DNA from: an uncultured Pseudoxanthomonas sp.
GTDB lineage: Bacteria; Pseudomonadota; Gammaproteobacteria; Xanthomonadales; Xanthomonadaceae
DNA length: 36,777 nucleotides
NCBI GenBank assembly: GCA_946886405.1
Contig: CAMPIO010000030.1
Span: 1-36,777, forward strand
Reading direction: 5' to 3'
Shown: in pieces, positions 32,455 through 36,777 of the stretch
Layout: every line of letters begins with the position of its first letter
Numbering within the stretch: position 1 is the first letter of the stretch
Position numbers and translations under genes: made by a program
The notes under the pieces: model-generated
Told to the model about the DNA's origin: nothing
What the model saw: only the letters and a program-made list of their open reading frames with translations
Database searches by the model: none

Positions 32455-33483
32455 CTAAGTTTTCGCGTGGCGACCCTCTCCCACACTGGAAGCCCTGACG
32501 ATCAGTTCTGGAATCAACATGGCCGACGGCGCGACGCGCGCGCCATCGGAATCGATCGCATCCAGCAGTCGGCTCATCGCCTGACCGCCCAACTCCGCAA
32601 TACTGACCCGCATCGTGGTCAAGGTCGGGTGAACGAAGCGCGCCAACGGGATGTCGTCGAAACCGGCCAGTGCCACGTCCTGCGGGACGCGGACACCGGC
32701 TTCGTTGAAGGCATACAGGCAACCCAGTGCGGTCATGTCGTTGGCGGCGAACACGGCCTGCGGCTTGTCCGCGGCTTGCGCCATGCGCTTGCCGGCTTCA
32801 TAGCCCGAGGACTCACTGAAATCGCCGGCGAATTCCTGCGGTGGCGTGCCCGGCACGAAACGCGCCATGGCATCGCGGTAGCCGCGCAGGCGTTCGCGTG
32901 CGTCGAAATTGCCCTCGGGGCCACCGATGAATGCGATGCGGTGGTGACCGGCCTTCGCAAGGTGTTCCACCATCGCAACGGCAGCGCCGTAGTTGTCGAT
33001 GGTCAACGCCGGATACGACGCATCCTGCACGTCGGTATTGATCAGCACGACCGGCAGCGAGGACGGCAGGTTGTCGACGAGGAAACCGGGGCGGTCGCTG
33101 TAGGGCGACAGCACCAGCAACCCATCCACCCGGCCACGCATCGCACGCAGCGCTTCGCCCTGCTCTTCCGGATGGCCGTGGTAGCTGGAAACCAGCAGGT
33201 GCTGGCGACGCGCGCGGGCAACCTGGTCGATGCCACGCACCAGTTCCGAGAAGAACTCGCCATACAGGTCGGGCAGCACCACGCCGATGGTCTGGGTGCG
33301 CCGGCTGCTCAGGCTGCGGGCCGCGGCATGCGGCTGGTAGCGCAGGCGGTCGGCAGTGGCCAGGACCTGCTGGCGGACGGATTCGGCGACGTTCTCGTGG
33401 CCATTCAAGGCACGCGACACGGTGGCGACGGAAACCCGCGCCTCGCGTGCGACATCCTTGATGGTGACCGAGGTTCGCGCCAT
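32455..33483 (-). CDS. LacI-family transcriptional regulator
   Basis: A 342-aa DNA-binding repressor. The N-terminal helix-turn-helix is VTIKDVAREARVSVATVSRA (residues 6-25), followed by the hinge helix AARSLSS with Leu58, the residue that wedges into the central CG of LacI-type operators. A periplasmic-binding-protein-like sensor domain covers residues 63-340 ('TIGVVLPDLYGEFFSELVRGID', 'AVFAANDMTALGCL', 'DVALAGFDDIPLARF'), expected to bind a sugar or sugar phosphate. An operator lies 44 nt before its own start, so it is probably autoregulated. It is the only regulator in the locus and the likeliest reader of all seven sites; the effector is not known. Confidence 0.92.
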   Translation of the reverse strand: MARTSVTIKDVAREARVSVATVSRALNGHENVAESVRQQVLATADRLRYQPHAAARSLSSRRTQTIGVVLPDLYGEFFSELVRGIDQVARARRQHLLVSSYHGHPEEQGEALRAMRGRVDGLLVLSPYSDRPGFLVDNLPSSLPVVLINTDVQDASYPALTIDNYGAAVAMVEHLAKAGHHRIAFIGGPEGNFDARERLRGYRDAMARFVPGTPPQEFAGDFSESSGYEAGKRMAQAADKPQAVFAANDMTALGCLYAFNEAGVRVPQDVALAGFDDIPLARFVHPTLTTMRVSIAELGGQAMSRLLDAIDSDGARVAPSAMLIPELIVRASSVGEGRHAKT

Positions 33484-33526
33484 TCCCCGCCCCTCCGCGG
33501 TGATGACTGCTGCAAGTGGCGCGGAC

Positions 33527-33540
33527 TGTAACCGTTTTCA
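33527..33540. promoter_or_regulatory. LacI-type operator upstream of the regulator gene
   Basis: TGTAACCGTTTTCA, identical to the sites at 10984 and 27549. The near edge is 44 nt from the lacI start, as expected for autoregulation. A further ACGTTT-like half site overlaps its outer side (33543-33555). Confidence 0.75.
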
Positions 33541-33667
33541 CGGAAACGTGTAAAGCCCGCGTTATTCGACATCGAAACCATCGGCAATTCATGCACTTGC
33601 ACGAACCGCCGCGCATCCAGGAGATTTTGCGCTGCAGCATAATCCAGCCTGCAACACCACCTCACAT

Positions 33668-35929
33668 TTACTTGGCCACGACCTCGAAGCCGATATCGCG
33701 CGTACGGTCCGAACTGCCACCGACGTACACGGTGAACGTGCCCGGCTCAACCACGCGCTGCATGCGGTCGTTGTACATCGCCAGGTCGTCGAAGCCGAGC
33801 TCGAACGTGACGACCTTCGACTCGCCCGGCGCCAACGCCACGCGCTGGAAACCGCGCAACTGCTTCACCGGGCGGGTGATGGTGGCGAGGTCGTCGCGCA
33901 CGTAGAGCTGCACCACTTCCTCACCCGCACGCTTGCCGGTGTTGCTGACGCGCACGCTGACGCGTTGCTGAAGATCGCCGAACTTCAACGTCGGCGATGC
34001 GACGGTCGGCGCGTCATAGCGGAACGTCGTGTAGCTGAGGCCATGGCCGAACGCATAGAGCGGCGTCCACGGCACGTCGAGGTACTTGCTGGTGTACTTC
34101 TCTTCCTCGCGCGGCGGTCGACCGGTGTTCTTGTGCGCGTAGTAAATGGGCACCTGGCCGACGTTGTGCGGGAAGGTCACCGGAAGCTTGGCGGAAGGGT
34201 TCACATCGCCGAACAGCACGTCGGTGATCGCGTGCCCGCCTTCGATGCCGGGAAACCACGCTTCGAGGATCGCCGGCACCTTGCCTTTCAATCCGCCGAT
34301 CGACAGCGGCCGGCCGTTCAACAGCACGACCACCACCGGTTTACCCGTTGCCGCCACCGCGAGCGCGAGCTGTTCCTGCATACCCGGCAGGTCCAGCGTC
34401 GTGCGGTTGTTCGCCTCGGCGCTCATGTCCGGGTGTTCGCCGAGGAACATCACCACCGCATCGGCGCTCTTGGCCGCAGCCACTGCTTCGGCGAAGCCGG
34501 ACGTATCCTGGCTGTCGATGTCGGCACCCTTCGCCACGGTGATGCGGGTGCCATTGCCGAGCGCGGCCTTCAATCCTTCCAGCGGCGTGACCGCATCTTC
34601 TTCCTTGCCCGCCACCGCCCAGTTGCCGAGCATCGCGCGGCGGTGGTCGGCCAACGGCCCGATCACCGCCAGCGTGCGCACCGATTTCGACAGCGGCAGT
34701 ACGTCATTGTCGTTCTCCAGCAGCACCAGCGATTTCTGCGCCATCCGGCGCGCGTCGGCACGATGCGCGGGTGTCAACGTCATCGCACGTTCATGCGCGC
34801 CATCGTCCGTGCAGGAACGGTACGGATTGTCGAACAGCCCCAGCCGGAACTTCGCGTTCAGCACACGACGCACGGACGCGTCCAGTTGCTCCATCGGCAC
34901 GCGGCCCGCCTTCACTTCGGTGGGCAGATCCTTCACGTAGATCTGGCTGACCATATCGACATCCACGCCGGCCCGCAGGCCCAGTGCGCCGGCCTGCTTG
35001 CGATCGGCGGCGATGCCATGCGGCATCAGTTCCATCACGCCGGTGTAGTCGCTGACCAGCAGGCCGTCCCAGCCCCAGTCCCTGCGCAGCAAGTCCTGGA
35101 TAAGGGGCCGGTGCGCATGCATCGGGACGCCGGCGATTTCGTTGAAGGCCGCCATGATCGATTGCGCGCCGGCATCCACCGCCGCCTTGAACGGCGGCAG
35201 ATAAAGCTCGTGCAGGGTGCGCTCGGACATGTCGGCGACGTTGTAGTCGCGCCCGGCTTCAGCCGCGCCGTAGGCGACGAAGTGCTTGGCGGTGGCTAGT
35301 ACTGCATCCGGCTTGCGCAGGTCGTCGCCCTGGAAGCCGCGCACGCGTGCCGCCGCCAGCACCGACCCCAGGTAGGGATCCTCGCCTGCGCCCTCCACCA
35401 CTCGGCCCCAGCGCGGGTCGCGGGAGATATCGACCATCGGCGCATAAGTCCAGTGGATGCCATGCGCCGAGGCTTCGATCGCGGCGACGCGGGCGGCATG
35501 CTGCACTTCGGCAGGGTCGAAACTGGCCGATTCGCCCAGCGGCACCGGGAACACGGTGCGATGACCGTGGATGACGTCGTAACCGAACAGCAACGGGATG
35601 CCGAGCCGCGACTCTTCCACGGCGATCTTCTGCAGCCGGCAGGTAAGCACCGCGCCTTGGGTCCCCAGGTACGAGCCGATCTCGCCCCGGCGGATCTGGT
35701 CCTCATTGCCGGCCATCGCCGCCGGGCCGGTGTTGTTGCCCACGCCGGGCGGCTGGTTCAGCTGGCCCAGCTTTTCCTCCACCGTCATCTTCGCCAGCAG
35801 GGCATCCACGAAAGCTTTTTCCGCAGGCGTGGCAAAGACCGGCGGCTTCGCAACGGCGGGCGCCGACAGCAGGGCGGCGAGCAACCCGACCAGCAAGGGG
35901 CGCGGCGAGACAAGGGGTTTCAGGTTCAT
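33668..35929 (-). CDS. bglX: Exported GH3 beta-glucosidase (BglX-like)
   Basis: A 753-aa periplasmic enzyme. Signal peptide to about residue 27 (LLAALLSAPAVA/K). The GH3 N-terminal TIM barrel has FGYDVIHGHRTVFP, MVDISRDPRWGRVVEGAGEDP, KHF at 215-217 and LVSDYTG with the nucleophile D294. The second domain carries LGEHPDMSAEANNRT with E505 as the likely acid/base, and an FnIII-like domain closes the protein. It releases glucose from short beta-gluco-oligosaccharides; GH3 enzymes partner GH144 glucanases in known beta-1,2-glucan clusters, but GH3 linkage specificity cannot be read from sequence by eye. ATG 35929 has GGGAGG upstream; operator 33 nt before the start. Confidence 0.93.
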   Translation of the reverse strand: MNLKPLVSPRPLLVGLLAALLSAPAVAKPPVFATPAEKAFVDALLAKMTVEEKLGQLNQPPGVGNNTGPAAMAGNEDQIRRGEIGSYLGTQGAVLTCRLQKIAVEESRLGIPLLFGYDVIHGHRTVFPVPLGESASFDPAEVQHAARVAAIEASAHGIHWTYAPMVDISRDPRWGRVVEGAGEDPYLGSVLAAARVRGFQGDDLRKPDAVLATAKHFVAYGAAEAGRDYNVADMSERTLHELYLPPFKAAVDAGAQSIMAAFNEIAGVPMHAHRPLIQDLLRRDWGWDGLLVSDYTGVMELMPHGIAADRKQAGALGLRAGVDVDMVSQIYVKDLPTEVKAGRVPMEQLDASVRRVLNAKFRLGLFDNPYRSCTDDGAHERAMTLTPAHRADARRMAQKSLVLLENDNDVLPLSKSVRTLAVIGPLADHRRAMLGNWAVAGKEEDAVTPLEGLKAALGNGTRITVAKGADIDSQDTSGFAEAVAAAKSADAVVMFLGEHPDMSAEANNRTTLDLPGMQEQLALAVAATGKPVVVVLLNGRPLSIGGLKGKVPAILEAWFPGIEGGHAITDVLFGDVNPSAKLPVTFPHNVGQVPIYYAHKNTGRPPREEEKYTSKYLDVPWTPLYAFGHGLSYTTFRYDAPTVASPTLKFGDLQQRVSVRVSNTGKRAGEEVVQLYVRDDLATITRPVKQLRGFQRVALAPGESKVVTFELGFDDLAMYNDRMQRVVEPGTFTVYVGGSSDRTRDIGFEVVAK

Positions 35930-35961
35930 GGGGCCCTCCCGGCGTATCGAAGGGGGCCGAA

Positions 35962-35975
35962 TGTAAACGTTTTCA
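35962..35975. promoter_or_regulatory. LacI-type operator upstream of the GH3 gene
   Basis: TGTAAACGTTTTCA, with a CG centre and one mismatched pair. It lies in the 86-bp gap between bolA and the GH3 gene, 33 nt before the GH3 start. Confidence 0.75.
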
Positions 35976-36015
35976 TGCCGTCCTGCATGCCGCGCCGCCA
36001 GATGCAGCCAAGCCC

Positions 36016-36285
36016 TCAGGGGGATTCGTCGGGCGTACGGGCCTCGATGGCCAGGGCGTGGATATCGGTCTGCATCATGTCGCCAAGTGCCGCATAGACG
36101 GCCCGGTGACGGGCGAGCGGTGCCTTGCCAGCGAAGACCTCGCTGGTGATGCGGACGGTGAAATGGCCCCGCCCGTCGCGGGCACCCTCATGGCCGGCAT
36201 GCTTGTGGCTGTCGTCGATCACCTCCAGCGCGACCGGTTGCAGGGCGGTGTCGAGCGCCGCCCGGATCCGCTCCATCCGACTCAC
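36016..36285 (-). CDS. bolA: BolA family protein
   Basis: An 89-aa BolA-fold protein; family members work with monothiol glutaredoxins in iron-sulphur handling or act in stress morphology. Core motifs: [20 protein letters not shown] (the BolA 'S..HAGH' loop), then [20 protein letters not shown] and [12 protein letters not shown] at 36285 (MSRMERIR) overlaps the TGA stop of yciI (GTGA), suggesting coupled translation; ATG 36276 is the alternative. The open frame above it (to 36456) is a shadow of yciI. It is followed by the GH3 operator. Confidence 0.92.
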   Translation of the reverse strand: MSRMERIRAALDTALQPVALEVIDDSHKHAGHEGARDGRGHFTVRITSEVFAGKAPLARHRAVYAALGDMMQTDIHALAIEARTPDESP

Positions 36286-36581
36286 GGCAGGACCTTGCGG
36301 AACGGGCGCACGTCCACCCGGACATAGACACCGGCCGCGACGTAAGGATCGGCATCGGCCCAGGCCTTCGCGTCCTCCAGCGAATCGAATTCGGCGATCA
36401 CGATGCTGCCGCTGAACCCGGCCGGGCCCGGATCTTCGGCGTCGATCGCCGGGCATGGGCCGGCAAGCAGCAGCCGGCCTTCGTCGCGCAGGGCGGTCAG
36501 TCGCGCAAGATGCGCCGGCCGGGACGCAAGCCGGAGCGGAAGGACGTCGACCCCGTCATGGCCTTCAATGGCATACCACAT
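36282..36581 (-). CDS. yciI: YciI family protein
   Basis: A 99-aa dimeric alpha-beta barrel protein of the YCII family (PF03795). Starts [20 protein letters not shown]; the conserved pattern continues [20 protein letters not shown] with the family His, [32 protein letters not shown], and RPFRKVLP at the end. Function is unclear for most members. ATG 36581 has GGAG 8 nt upstream. It is coupled to bolA by a GTGA overlap; yciI-bolA adjacency is, as I recall, common in xanthomonads downstream of a septation-protein gene, which is not visible here. Confidence 0.92.
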   Translation of the reverse strand: MWYAIEGHDGVDVLPLRLASRPAHLARLTALRDEGRLLLAGPCPAIDAEDPGPAGFSGSIVIAEFDSLEDAKAWADADPYVAAGVYVRVDVRPFRKVLP

Positions 36582-36608
36582 GGTGTTCACTCCCAAGGCG
36601 AAGACTGA

Positions 36609-36614
36609 ATTGTA
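36609..36614 (-). promoter_or_regulatory. Possible -10 box for yciI-bolA
   Basis: On the minus strand TACAAT lies 28 nt before the yciI ATG, a near-consensus sigma-70 -10. No convincing -35 is seen 16-18 nt upstream in the GC-rich flank. Confidence 0.35.
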
Positions 36615-36777
36615 CGTGCGCCCCGCGCCCCGGGTGCTGGACACCGTCTGGGACAGGGCTTAACCTGTGCCCCATTGCACGGCCGGAAGCAGCGGCCCGT
36701 CCAGGGGAACCACCGGTCACGCCGGCCTCCCTGCCCCTTCGAGGGACCTCCGGGACGTTCGATTCGCTGCCCCCACC
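36615..36777. other. Right-edge GC-rich stretch, no gene assigned
   Basis: No frame here has a recognisable product. Several short inverted repeats are present (for example CGGCC..GGCCG and CCGG around 36694-36745), and GACGTTCGATTC near 36758 is superficially like a tRNA T-loop but has no matching stem. It is probably intergenic, or the tail of a gene beyond the edge. Confidence 0.4.

Noticed and set aside
36664..36777. 4.5S RNA, tRNA or tmRNA 3' end at the right edge (CCGGAAGCAGC, GACGTTCGATTC and CCCCCACC strings)
   Set aside because: The conserved SRP loop GGAAGGAAGCAG is not present, the T-arm stem does not pair, and no matching 5' half is found.

Overview
The window is GC-rich proteobacterial chromosome, most likely from the Xanthomonadaceae (Pseudoxanthomonas, Luteimonas, Stenotrophomonas or a relative). 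The signs are the smc-zipA pair with a xanthomonad-style ZipA, several families of GTAG-headed palindromic intergenic repeats, two Oar-like TonB-dependent receptors, an Entner-Doudoroff block (glk-edd-eda) and a flavin-dependent 'tryptophan halogenase' inside a glycan locus. The genus call is inference; no rRNA or other species marker is present.

Left part (1-8.1 kb). A 21-bp-period array of palindromic units opens the window. It is followed by small, mostly accessory genes on the minus strand: an uncharacterised protein, a GFA/CENP-V zinc protein, a truncated glyoxalase-like (VOC) remnant, a small tyrosine phosphatase, a DUF2200 protein and two uncharacterised proteins, with GTAG repeats between them. 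Then come zipA and smc.

Middle part (8.3-16.1 kb). A class I aromatic aminotransferase is followed by a MalK/UgpC-type sugar ABC ATPase (minus) divergent from glucokinase (plus), then edd and eda, which take glucose to pyruvate and glyceraldehyde-3-phosphate. A membrane protein lies next. Four GTAG repeats sit in the gaps.

Right part (16.2-36 kb) is a large glycan-utilisation locus, all on the minus strand. In transcription order: GH3 beta-glucosidase, LacI-family regulator, TonB receptor 2, flavin halogenase, TonB receptor 1, a GH144-type (Glycoamylase, PF10091) lipoprotein, a lipoprotein solute-binding protein, two permeases with ATGA overlaps, and a large secreted discoidin/six-hairpin glycosidase. 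No ATPase lies in this transporter operon; the MalK-type ATPase beside glucokinase is the obvious partner.

Seven LacI-type palindromes (TGTAAnCGnTTnCA and the perfect TGTAATCGATTACA) lie upstream of GH3, lacI, both receptors, the GH144 operon and the ugpC/glk divergent region, plus one orphan site at 27549. They tie outer-membrane uptake, periplasmic hydrolysis, ABC import, phosphorylation and the Entner-Doudoroff pathway into one probable regulon. GH144 with GH3 suggests beta-1,2-glucan (or a related beta-glucan) as substrate. The orphan site is followed by a Shine-Dalgarno, a 55-codon ORF and a stem with a T8 tract: a candidate small transcription unit that has no annotation I recognise.

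At the right edge, a yciI-bolA pair with a GTGA overlap precedes GH3 and is probably housekeeping.
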